Of a stretch of DNA of 64,000 bases, positions 12,816 to 23,072 are shown in pieces. The notes below the pieces were generated by a model. The model did no database searches and was not told where the DNA came from. It was given only the letters and a program-made list of their open reading frames with translations. The first letter of the stretch is position 1, and each line of letters begins with the position of its first letter. The translations under genes were made by a program, and so were the position numbers. Source of the DNA: Cyanophora paradoxa (lineage: Eukaryota > Glaucocystophyceae > Cyanophorales > Cyanophoraceae); the NCBI GenBank assembly GCA_004431415.1, contig QPMI01000429.1:124001-188000 (forward strand), written 5' to 3'.

Positions 12816-14592
12816 ATGGCGGGCCAGCCTACTTCTCGCGTGCTCGTGTTGTATCACTCGATGTATGGTAAGGCCCGCCAGATCGCTCGCCGCTCCGCTC
12901 TCGCCGCCTGTTCGGCTGCGATCCGTACCAGCGGACCGTCGCCCCCGATCTGCTAGAGCGTTCGCTTGGGCAACCTAGAGCGTTAGCTATGCTATTTAGA
13001 GCCAGTGGCTCGTTCGCACGAGCGCCCCGTCAATCCCCCCCTCTTCGCACAGCGTTGCCCTTCCAGCCGCGGCGCGGGGCGGGGCCGCGCGCTCGTTATG
13101 CGCGCCCAGAGACTGTACTGATGCTTTCTCAGGCCATATCGCGACGATGGCTGACGCCATAGCTTCGGGCGTGAAGGATGTCGTGGGGTGCGAGGTCGTT
13201 GTGAAGCGCGTTCCTGAGACGCTCCCGCCCGAGGTCGGCCGCCTCGTTGCCCGCACTGACGGCGCCCGTCGCTGACTGGCGCGGGGCGCGTGCGCAGGTG
13301 CTCGAGAAGATGCAGGTGCGGCCTCTGCCGGGACGGCCCGGCGCGGACCACCCGCCGGCCGCGGCCGACGCCCCGCGCGCGCGCGGCAGGCGTCAGAGGC
13401 GCAGAAGAAGCTGGCGCACGTGCCGGTCGCGACGCCGCTGGAGCTGCCGCAGTACGACGCGATCATCGTCGGCACGCCGACGCGCTTCGGCAACATGAGC
13501 CAGCAGATGCGCGCCTTCTGGGTGCGGGGCCGTTCCTTCCCCGTGCGTCCCCCGGCCGGCCCGCTCAACGGGAGGCGGCAGGACTCGACGGCGTCGCTGT
13601 GGGCGACGGGCGCGCTCGTGGGCAAGATCGGCGGCGTCTTCGTCAGCTCCGGGACCCAGCACGGCGGCAACGTCCGCCCCGCCCCTCCCAGCACTGTACC
13701 CCCGTCCGCCCGTCTGACGCTGCGCCCAACTGCCCGCAGGAGTTCACGATCTTCAGCGTGTACTCCACCCTGCTCCACCACGGCATGGTCTCCTCCCCCC
13801 GCCCCCTCTCCGGCCGGCGCCGCCTCACGGGGGCGGGGCAGGTGATCGCGGGACTGCCGTACACGTTCCTCGAGCAGCAGAACAACGACTCCGTGCACGG
13901 CTGCAGCCCCTACGGTGCCCCCCCGCCCCGCCTCGCCCGCCCTGGCACCCCCGCCTGACCCGCCCCGCCCCGCCCCCGCAGGCGCCAGCACCAGTGCACA
14001 TTCCCCCCCTTGCCGCCCTCTCTGCTCGCCGCCTGGCGCTGACGGGGGCCCAGTCGCCGGGGGCCGGGCGGACCTGAAGCCGACGGCCATCGACCTGGCG
14101 GGGGCGCGCTACCAGGGCCGCTACATCGCCCAGATGGCCCACCGCATGACCCTCACCAAGGCGCCCCCGCCCCGCCCCGGTCCCGGCCTTTGCTGACGGG
14201 GCGGGGCGGGGGCCTGCGCAGCACCTGAACCTGGTCTTCCCCCAGCCGCCGGGCGTCCCGGCCGCCGCCGTCGCCGTCGCCACCGCCTCCGCCACCGCCA
14301 CCATCTCCAGCCCCGCCCCCGCCATCTCCCCCGCCCCGCCCCCGCCCTCCGCCCCCGGCTACGCGCCCTCCCCCGTCCCCCCGCCCCCGCCGCCCACCCG
14401 ACCGAGGCAGCCCCCGCGGGGGGCGCCCAGAACCTCGTCCCGTACGGCTCCCCCGCCGGCTACGCGCCCCCCGCCCCCTCCACCGCCCCGCCCCTCTCCT
14501 ACTACGGCGCCGGCGCCGGCGGTCAGACCGGCGCGGCAGCTCCGGCGGCCCCAGCAACGCAGGGCGGCGGCGACATCTACCAGAAGCGCTAG
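12816..14592 (+). CDS. WrbA-type NAD(P)H:quinone oxidoreductase (flavodoxin fold) with proline-rich tail
   Basis: FMN-dependent two-electron quinone reductase of the WrbA/Pst2 family. Exon 1 (12816-12867) encodes [17 protein letters not shown], the flavodoxin phosphate-binding start. The intron 12868-13132 has a TACTGAT branch site and ends CTCAG; joining it gives [11 protein letters not shown], exactly the family pattern. Later exons carry [40 protein letters not shown], the segment ending LLHHGM, then IAGLPYTF. A final family exon reads [15 protein letters not shown]. After the normal end of WrbA (around 14160) another exon adds about 120 Pro/Ala/Ser-rich residues ending [10 protein letters not shown], stop TAG 14590-14592. 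That tail is unusual for the family and may be a disordered extension. Introns are 60-120 bases and C-rich. Confidence 0.85.
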
Positions 14593-15640
14593 CTCAGCGG
14601 CAAGCGCCCCCTTCTCCCCCACTCACCCCTTCCCCGCCCGCCATGGCCATTGGGGCATGTTGTGCATTTCTCATGTATCGAGCAGCGATATTGCACCGTG
14701 AACAGTGAACCTAGTGAATTTATATGAAAAACATGTTGGGGGGAGGGGGTTGCGCGGCTAAGAGAAGCACGCCCAGTGCAGACCTGAGCAGGCAGGTCGA
14801 TGGCAAGAGGCTGAGCAGCACCAGTGCGACGGAGCAGCAGAGTCTCGGTAGGATTGAGTACAGAGGGCACAAATATAGCACTAGACATAGCTGCAGCGAG
14901 GCTAGTCATAGTGCTAGGGCTATTCTGAGCGTGCTAAGATGGTCGCTGGACCAAATGGCAACGCGTACAAGGGTACAGGCCCAGAGGACAGGGCTAAATT
15001 GCAAGGGGGGGTCAGCTGCTCAAACCCCCCTTAAGGATGCACGCTGTCCAAGTCGGCCAGTTTCAAACCCGTCGGATTGTCTGTCACGCTGTCCAAGTCG
15101 GCCAGTTTGCAAGATAAAGATGGCAAAAGTCTTTTTGCTGTACCCAGTGTACATGTAGCGCCTCGCCGGCCCTCGCGCCGGCGGCTGTTGCCACTCCAGC
15201 GGCTGGCGCCCGGCCGCGGCCGCGGACCGCAAGCTTAAGTCGGCCCGACTCCGCCGGTGCGGAACTACCTAGCTAGGACATACAACCCGCGCCATGCGCG
15301 CAAAGCCGCGCGCGGCCGCGCGCCATCTGCAGCTGGCGGCTTCTCAATGGCAGGCAAGCCGAGGAAGCAGCAGCTGCCGCCACGGCAGCCGCTAGACGGC
15401 GCTAGCGACCGGCGAAACGTCCTACCGCATGCTGCCGGTCCGCCCCTCCCCTCGCGTCGCCTGGCCTCTAGCCTCTAGCAGCTGCGCATGCCAGCACCAT
15501 GGCCAGGTCGTGTTCGAAGTGCTCCTGGGCGCCATCCGCATCGGCCCGCGCCGCGCCGGCGTCACCCTCGCGCACCGATGCCGGCATGCCGGCATGCCGC
15601 TTTGCAGCCAGCAACAAGCTCATCGGGTGGCAACGGAAGA
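14593..15640. repeat. Intergenic repeat block with GCAAGGGGG hairpin and duplicated 23-mer
   Basis: No gene recognised. At 14999-15035 there is an imperfect palindrome (GCAAGGGGGG...CCCCCCTT). It is followed by two direct copies of ACGCTGTCCAAGTCGGCCAG at 15041 and 15086, separated by a spacer with CCCGTCGGATTGTCTGTC. The same block is present in reverse orientation at 34499-34580, so this is a dispersed repeat, probably one terminus of a mobile element. The rest of the stretch shows no coding signal that I trust. Confidence 0.55.
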
Positions 15641-16290
15641 GCGCGGGGCGGCGGGCGGGGCGCGTGGAGGAACGCGCGGAGGCGTGCTCCACCGCGGCTC
15701 GCCGGCTGGGGCGGAGCCGCACGCCTGACTGAGTTGCGCGGCGGCGCGGCTCGCCGGGCGGGGCGGAGCGCGGTGGCCGTGGGTCGCAGGCGGCTCGACG
15801 GCGGGCGGAGTCGCAGCGGGCGGCGGCGCGGCTCGACGGGCGGGCCCGGGCGGTGCGGAGGCGCGGCGGGCGGCGGCGCGGCTCGCCGGGCGGCGCGGAG
15901 GCGCGGCGGGCGGCGGCGCGGCGCGGCTCGCCGGGCCGGGCGGAGGCTCGGCGGGCGGCGGCGCGGCTTGGCGGGAGGGGCGGGGCGGAGGCGCGGCGGG
16001 CGGCGGCGCGGCTCGACGGGCGGGGCGGGGCAGAAGCGCGGCAGGCGGTCTCCGGGCGGCGCGGTTCGCCACTGGGGCCAGGCGGGGCCCGGGGCGGCCT
16101 GCGAAGTCCGACGGTCGTGCACGTGGCGGGCGGCCACGCCCGGCGGGGTGGAGGCGGGCGGGTTTCCATTTCGCGCTGCTTCTGCGAGCGTTGGCTGCAG
16201 ATCTAAATGCTGTCTCTATTATTTAGACCCCACCTTGCACATCCTGAGACGAGCGGGGGGCGAGCGCGAGTCGAAGACCTAGTAAGGGAG
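15641..16290. repeat. GC-rich minisatellite (GGCGGGCGGCGGCGCGGCT units), copy 1
   Basis: About 20-28 base imperfect units built from GGCGCGGCTCGCCGGGCGG and GGCGGGCGGCGGCGCGG repeat many times between about 15740 and 16040. The flank 16222-16282 (ATTTAGACCCCACCTTGCAC... to GAAGACCTAGTA) reappears reverse-complemented at about 33621-33685 next to a similar inverted minisatellite, so both belong to one dispersed family. Long open frames here result from the repeat being open in all frames and are not called as genes. Confidence 0.6.
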
Positions 16291-16383
16291 CAGAGGCCAA
16301 GGGCCTAGCTAAGAGCTAGAGGACTAGCCGACGAGCCGAGCGAGTCGGAAAGTGGATGGCACAGGGTATGTATATGTTAACGT

Positions 16384-18975
16384 TCAGAGTTGTGTGTCGC
16401 GATCGGCCCAGTAGGGCTCGACTTTCACACCGGCGCCGAGGGCATCCTGAAGCTCCTGCGACCACAACGGCGTCGGTGAATTCGAAGGCACGAATTTGAA
16501 TAACAGGAATGTATAAAAAACTCGAGAATTCGAAGAGCGCACGGCGAGCTGGCGGCGCTGCTCGTCTTGCATCGCGGCGCTGGCGTGGCTGTCCACTACG
16601 TAAGCACGCAGGCGCCGGAGGCGGCCGCGCAGGGCGGCGGTGATGTCGGGGGGCAGGGGGAGGCTCAGCTCCGCCCCGGTAGCGAGCTCCCGCAGACCGG
16701 TCATGTCAGACGCGATGCGCTGCGTGATCATGTAAATTGAAAGAAACGCTTGGATTCGGAATCGAATTGCAATCTGCAGCGCACGCGCACCGAGAGGAGA
16801 GCGACGAAGTCCTCTGCGCCGATCTCGCTGTGCTCGGCAGGGATGTCGAGGCTCCGGACTCTGTCCCAGGCCGCCAGGGATCGCTGGGAGAGGGCCTTGA
16901 AGCAGTCCGATGAGAGCTCAAGCTTCGCATCCTGCGGCGCGGCGTGGGTCAGGGCGGGAGGCGCGCAGCAGTGGCGGGCCGGGGCGGCCTCGGGCTCGCC
17001 TCGAGCGCCTCGAAGCTGGCGAGCACTTCAGCGAGGGCGCGGGCCTTGCGCTTCTCGTGGGTGGCCTCGAGGTCGAGGAGGCGGAGGCGGGGGGCGAGGC
17101 AGCGGAGCTGCGCGGGGTCCACGTCGTCCAGCATGGTCTTGAACGCCTCCAGGCGCGGCAGCGACGGCAGGTACGAGACGTCCTCGATCGGCTCGCAGTT
17201 GGCGGCCACGTCCAGCGCTGTGCATGTACACGTGCGCAACGCGAGCTCGAGTGAATGGCGCGTACGTGAGGGAGGAAGGGGAGGGGGGGGGGGGGGGGGG
17301 GGAGGGGGAGGGGAGGAGGGGGGAGAAGGAGGGGAGGGGGAGGGGGAGGAGAGAGGTGGGGAGGGGAAACGGGGAGAGGGCGGGGAGGGGAGAGGGGGGG
17401 AGGGGGGGGTGCGGGCGGCAGCGTGCACGTGGAAGCGCTATAGCTAGCTGAGGGAAGGAGAAATTCAGAGTGCCATGGCGCACATCGGAGGGCCGTCAGG
17501 GAGGAGATGGCGAGCAGGGGCGTCGCCTCGCCGTCCGCCTGCAAAGCAAAGTGCTCGAGCTGGGGGAGGCGGGCGAGAGACTCCAGGGAGATGTCGAAAT
17601 GACCACGGGTGTTGAGGCTCAGGGCTGCGAGTGTGTGAGGTGTGAGAGAGGTGCAAGTGTACGAAGACCAGCGAGCTCACATCGGAGGGAAGTCAACGGG
17701 GTGAGGGGCCCGATGACATCTGCCGGCCCCTGCACCTGGCGGCTACGTATATGTCGGCCGTCGAAGTCGACACGACTTTCGAGATTGAGGCGCAGCCGCT
17801 CGAGCCCAGGGAATGCCGCCGCGATGAAGTACAGACCGTTCTCCGCATTGGCAGAGAACGGGTGGACGCTGAGCTGAGAAGAGGCGTCGGCGGGGTTGAA
17901 GCGAAGAGTCGCCCGGAGAGCAGTGAGCCGGACTCCAAGGGACGAGAGAGCGACGAGGGCTCCAGGGCTGATCTCGAGGCCCCTGTAGCCGTTCTTGAGG
18001 TCAAGACAGGACAGTCGCGGGAGGTAGCCGAGCGGCCAGAGGTGCTGGGGGCCCCACGCGCAGCTTTCGCAGCTCTCGTCTGAAGCTGGACCCAAGCGGA
18101 GGGCGCGAAGGGAGCGGAAGCGAGCGAGGGGTGCCAACGAGAAAACGGGGGAGATCTTCACTTGGGTGGTGCGCGAGCTGGGCCGCACGAGCCCTCCGGG
18201 CCCTATCGCAGGCATATACATCTCCATCTGCGCATGCAGGAGATTTAACTGGAGATCATCGCGCGACCGCAGACATCATGATCATGATCATGATCATATA
18301 TATGCATTTAGAGAATTCCGAAAAATCGATCGTGATCGACGGCGGGCGCGGACCGTGAGAGGAGCAATCGTGACATCGAGCTCCTCTATCCCGCTCACGC
18401 GCGCCGCCCCTTCGCACTGCCGATCCAGCGCCGCGTCACACCCAGGCTCTATCTGGATGTTCTCGCCGGGCAACGTCGGCAGCTGCTTGAACGAGAACTC
18501 CAGCCGCGCTCGCGGCGCTACGCCGCCTGTCTGCACGAGCTCGTCGAACCGTCGGCATACTCTCCGCAGGCGGCACACTCGCCACAGGTCGACCCAAGGC
18601 TCGGTTGGCGCCGCTCCGGATCCCGCCGACCCCGACGTCAACGCGGCCGAGCTGGCGACGACCGTGCGATGCTTTGCTTCGAGTTCGTCGCAACAGAATG
18701 GCTCATCCCCGCGGCTTTCTTCGCTCGCGCCCGCCTGCCGAATGATGCGGACCAGCAGCGCGTCCGGCAGGCCGAGGAGCGCAGATTCCTGTATGTCTCC
18801 GCAACATAAGCTCGAAGTTAAAGCAGCGCATGCGGCGGACGCAGACCTCGTAATCGGCGTGGCCTCCTGTTCCACATGCACTCGAGCTCGCGCTCGAATC
18901 GAGTCGACGCGCTCGCGCACCCGTGCCCTCGCTGAGTGCTGCATCGCTCGCCGCCCTCTTCCCCTTACGATCCAT
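16384..18975 (-). CDS. F-box/leucine-rich-repeat protein
   Basis: Likely substrate-recognition subunit of an SCF-type ubiquitin ligase. The start MDRKGKRAASDAALSEG (18975) is my choice. After an unresolved splice the F-box-like segment ALLGLPDALLVRIIRQAG and the following WRVCRLRRVCRRFDELV lie at about 18780-18550. The exon at 18227-17619 has leucine-rich repeat spacing (FRSLRALRLG, LPRLSCLDLKNG, FPGLERLRLNLE), and a further exon near 17220-17000 continues it (LPSLPRLEAFKTML, APRLRLLDLEAT). The last exon (16731-16384) contains LRELATGAELSLPLPPDI. Introns include a long G-rich tract (17284-17410). The LRR register is degenerate, so the number of repeats is not stated. Family call good; exact exon borders approximate. 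Confidence 0.65.
17284..17410. repeat. Purine (G/A) tract within an intron
   Basis: More than 100 bases of almost pure G and A on the plus strand, including an uninterrupted run of about 16 G. It lies between two exons of the F-box/LRR gene, where it forms the pyrimidine-rich strand of the intron as transcribed. Such tracts are prone to assembly error and quadruplex or triplex structures. Confidence 0.7.
18281..18303. repeat. (ATCATG)n / TATATA microsatellite
   Basis: Short run of four ATGATC-type units followed by ATATATATG in the intron between the F-box exon and the LRR exon of the minus-strand gene. Confidence 0.6.
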
Positions 18976-19269
18976 GCCGAAATTGGGCCTGGATGGCAGC
19001 TGGAATGATCGCTGGACGTCAATTCTTCAGGAGGACAGGCAGGGGGGTAGAGGGCGCAATGGGCGACCTCGAGCTATCTCGATATTAGGTGCAGAGGCCG
19101 CAAGCGTAGGCAGCAGCCTCGCGCAGAGATTCTCTCGAGCTCGCCCGGCGCCTGTATAGCTAGCTGAAGAATCCCGGCGCGCGCGAGTCAGCACCTCGAG
19201 CGCACGCAGTAGCCAGAGCGCAAGAGAGTGAGCTCCCAGCGCGCCACCGCTTGACGCAAGCGGGGTGCG

Positions 19270-21770
19270 ATGCTGGTCGCCGCGCTCGTCATCGGCGCGC
19301 TCTCGTTCGTCATCTTCGTGTTCCCGTGGCTACTCTCGAACGCGGCAAAGGTCTTCTATGAGCCCACGGGCTACAACACTGTCCTCGTGAGCGCTTCCGC
19401 TCCCCGCCCTCGCGCTCCGCTCACGCCCCTCGCAGGTCCACGAGTGCCCGTGCGCGAGGGCGCTGCGCGTGCGGGGATCTCCGCGCGCAGCTCAGCGTCC
19501 CCGCGGGGTGCGCAGGTCGTTGAACGGGAAGCGGAAGTACTGGCCGACGCCGTGGCTCTGGAGCGGGCACCTGCAGACGCTGCGGGTCGTGTGGATGACG
19601 ACAGAGCCCGTCATCGACTACATCCGGCAGCTCGTGCCGATGGACGACGGCGGGTCGATCGCGGTGGACTGGAGCTCCTACGGGTTCCGGCGGGACGAGC
19701 GCGGGGCGGTGACCTCGGCGCCGGGCTACGAGCGGACGCCGCTCTTCCTCGTGCTGCACGGCCTCACGGGGGGCAGCCACGAGCAGTACGTGCGCAACTT
19801 CATCGCCGAGGCGCACCAGAACGGCTGGCGCGCCGTCGTGGTCCGCCCCGCCCCGCCCCCGCCCCCGCCTCCTCTCCTTTCCCGCTCGCCCCGGCCCCGC
19901 TCACGCGCTCCCCCGCCCTCTCAGATGAACGCCCGGTCCGCTCCTGCTCTCTTCCCACGCGCGCGCCGCCGCCGCCTCCTGCCGGCCGCCGACACTGCGG
20001 GGCGGGGCGGGGCGGGTGGCAGCGGGTGCGGGGGCTCGCAGCTGGTGACGTCGCAGTGGTTCTGCGCGGCGTGGACGGCCGACGTGCGCAAGATCGCCGT
20101 CGACGTCCAGCGCGTCGTCCCTGACGCCCCCGTCATCGGCATCGGGTCCGCCCGGGCCCTCTCCTCTCCACCCCTACCGCCCTCCGCCCGGCTCAGCGCT
20201 GACCCACGCCAGGTTCTCGCTGGGCTCGAACATCCTGGTGAAGTACCTGGGGGAGGAGGGCGAGGCGACGCCCCTCGCCGCCGGCATCTCCGTGGGCAAC
20301 CCCTGGCGCGCCCCTCCCGCCCCGCCCCTCCCGCCCTCCCGCCCGGCCCCTCCGGCTCACGCGGGGCGGGCCAGGGACCTGCCGGAGAGCTCGCGGCAGC
20401 TGAGCGCCTTCATGTCCCGCGTCACCTACTCCCGCGTCATGGTGCCACCCCTCCCCCCGCCCGCCCACCCCGCCCGCTGCCTGGAGAGCTCACCCGCCCC
20501 CGCTACCGCCCCCGACCTTGCCTGGGCTCCTGCCCCGCCGGCCTGTCCCCCTAGGTGGCCGTAGAAGCGCCCCCTGCTCCCTCGCCCCCGCCAGCTGCGC
20601 ACCCCCCCGGGGCGGCTGGAAACCCCCGGGGCGCAGGCGCAGAGCCTGATCAAGCACTTCCTGGAGAATGCGCACTACTACGACGAGTGGGACGGCATCT
20701 GCCGCGACCGCATCATCCGCGTCCGCCCCGCCCCGCCCCGCCCCGCCCCGCCCCGGCCCCGGCCCCGGCTTCTTTCCCCCGAGCGCGTCTCACTCCTGCC
20801 CGCCCCGCAGTCCCGCACCGTTCGCGAGGCGAGCGAACGCGCGAGGGAATAGGGGGGCGGGGCCCCGCGCGCGCCCCGCCGCGCCGCGCCGCGCTGACCG
20901 CGGCTCGCGCCAGTTCGACGACACGTTCACGCGGGTGCTCTTCGGCTACGAGTCTGTGGACGCCTACTACCGCGACGCCTCCAGGCCCGCCCCGCCCCCG
21001 CCCCCGCCCCCGCCCCCGCCCTCTTCCCTGCTCTGAGCGGCCCGCAGCGCGTACTACCTCAAGGGGTGCGCCCCGGGGCGAGGGGCTCGCCTGAGCCCAG
21101 CTCCTCCACCCCTCACTCCGGGGGCGGCGCGGCGGGCAGGGTGCGGGTGCCGCTGCTGGCCATCAGCGACATCGACGACCCCATCTGCTCCAGGCGCGCC
21201 CCGCCCCTCCCCTCCCCGCTGGGGCCCCCGATCCGCCGCGCCGGCCCGAGCGGGGCGCAGCTCGGCGGTGCCTTACGCGGACTGCCGGGCGAACGAGAAC
21301 CTGATCCTGGCGACGACGCGCCGGGGCGGGCACCTCGGCTGGTTCGAGGGCTGGGCCTCCTCCTCTTCCTGGTCCGCCCCCCGACCCGGCCCCGGCCCCG
21401 GGGCCCCGCCGCTCACCTGAGCGCAGGGTCAACGGGGCGGCCGCCGAGTTCACCGCCGCCCTCCTCCGCCTCCGCGTGCGCCCCCGGCTTGCCCCCGCCC
21501 CACGCCCTGTGCTCCTCGCCCTCCCTCACGCGCCGCCGGCCCGGCGCCCGCCCCGCTCGCCACCAGCTGGAGCACGGGATGACGCGCAGCGAGAAGCACC
21601 CGGCCGTCGTGCCGCCGCCGCCCCCGACCGCGCGCCTCGGGGCCAGCGGCAGCCCCTCGGGCTCGCCCGCTCCGTGCCCGGCCTGCTCAGACGAGGGCGC
21701 CGGCTGCGGCGGCGGCCCCGGCGGCCCCGGCGCCAAACGGCCCTCGCTGAGCTCCCACCGCGGGGACTAA
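19270..21770 (+). CDS. Alpha/beta hydrolase, ABHD1/3 (EMB8-like) family
   Basis: Membrane-anchored esterase/lipase-like hydrolase. The start MLVAALVIGALSFVIFVFPW (19270) gives an N-terminal transmembrane anchor. The first intron begins GTGAGCGC and ends CGCAG (about 19388-19436). Family blocks follow: WPTPWLWSGHLQTL, YERTPLFLVLHGLTGGSHEQY (oxyanion HGLTGG), then after a C-rich intron GGSQLVTSQWFCAAWTADV, with DAPVIGIG leading over an intron to FSLGSNILVKYLGEEG. That carries the nucleophile elbow G-x-S-L-G. Later exons include FDDTFTRVLFGYESVDAYYR and VPLLAISDIDDPIC (acid residue region). The C-terminal His should lie near GGHLGWFEGW (about 21330). The tail is Gly/Pro/Ser-rich, stop TAA at 21768-21770. 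Introns carry CCCCG arrays on the plus strand, matching the direction of transcription. Confidence 0.8.
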
Positions 21771-22024
21771 TCACGCTGCTTGCGCCCTCCGCCCTCCGTC
21801 CCTTGACCTGAGCCCCCGCGTTTCTCGCTCGGAATCGAATTGCAAGCGGGCAGCCCCCTTCACTTGTGTGTGTGTGCTCCGGTACCCCTAGGGGCCCGGT
21901 TTATAGTCGTCCCCCTCACTCCTTCCCCGGTTTGACCCGGGCCCCTACGGCGTGAAAGCCAATAGGGGGGAGCTCCTCCCACATGTAGGAGGCGGGGGAA
22001 GACTTTGCAGCTGGCTTAGGCAGG
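21771..22024. other. Intergenic region, nothing recognised
   Basis: Contains a short GTGTGTGTGTG run at about 21868 and the self-complementary CCCCTAGGGG at about 21887. No coding or RNA gene signal was seen. Confidence 0.4.
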
Positions 22025-22650
22025 TTACCTGTGGGGCATAAGCACTGGTAGCTCTCCTGTTTTCAGCAGCCTTTCCACTGCAATGTGTGCGTTCCAGAGG
22101 GCTGTATCTGGGGGTGGGTTGTTCCAGCACACGTGTGCTTGCTCGTCATCATTCGGCGTCAGTTTCCCCCTGCATATCCTGCATCGCGAGTGGCCACTGT
22201 TATTTTTGAGCTCCTTAGCCTCCTCCAGTGCTCGTTTCCGTTGTGAAATGACGCTCCGGCGTGCCCGTGATCCACTTGCAACTTCAGTGGCCTGTTCATT
22301 ATGACCAGTACTAGAGCTACTAGGCTAGCACTGGCTGCAGTCGCGGCCGAGCCCGAGAGCTGTAAAAGTGCCTGCACAGCTTCGATTTCGGGATTCGTAA
22401 TATTAATTGCATGCGCCGGCGCCATTGCGCCCTGCGGCTGTGCTTCGGTTCTTTCACGGTCGCGATCGTTGTTAGCCACATGTACAGCTACTGTTTGCGG
22501 GGCTGTGCATGCGGGGGCGCCGGTTGTCCGGGCCCTGGAGCTCGGGTTTGAGCTCAAGTTTGGGATTTGATCCGTGCTCGTGGCTGCATTGGGCCGGGGC
22601 GCTTCCGTGTCGCTCTCGAGGCGGCTGTGCCCAAGGCGGTTTGGGGGCAA
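22025..22650 (-). pseudogene. Unknown protein with a Cys/His cluster, reading frame broken
   Basis: Not recognised. One frame (22650 downward) gives a Gln/Ala/Ser-rich leader with IEAVQALLQLSGSAATAASA. At about 22305-22325 the sensible frame shifts by one position and continues as RKRALEEAKELKNNSG, then HSRCRICRGKLTPNDDEQAH followed by VCWNNPPPDTALWNAHIAV, ending MPHR with a stop at 22025-22027. The spacing C-x2-C ... H-x-C suggests a small zinc-binding unit after a helical Arg/Lys/Glu-rich segment. The shift lies in a TAGTAGCTCTAGTA repeat, which could be a real slip, a sequencing error or a missed short intron. The upstream start is uncertain. Confidence 0.35.
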
Positions 22651-23072
22651 GCGTTGCCAATGTTTGCTAACGGTCTGCGCACTGTCGTTCCGGCGGTAGC
22701 GCTTCCCGATCTTGTTGGTACGTCAGCTGCAGCGCTAGCCGGGTTTGCTCGCGTACTTGCGGCATATTGCCCTTCACTGGGGGTACACCCCCCTTCTCCA
22801 GAAAAAAAGCGGTCGATCAAGCTCGTCCGATCGATATCCCCTTCAGTGAGCGGAATCGAATGGCTTCGCCTAACGCGCTACCTGTAGCTGTAGTCGGCAC
22901 GCAAAGCAGATCGCCAGGCCGCGCAGCTCGAGGCCGGCACAGATAGATAGAGCAGAGCGCGCACCGCACGTTCCGATCGCCGCTGTTCGCGTTCTGCAAG
23001 CATCGAAAGGCTCCGGAGTCAGAGCGAGGCGGGCGCGCACAGCTCCTTCATCCCTTTCGTGAGATCGACCAG

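Noticed and set aside
15468-16282. Arg/Pro/Ala-rich open frames in the minisatellite
   Set aside because: Open in several frames because the repeat lacks stop codons; no sequence typical of a folded protein.
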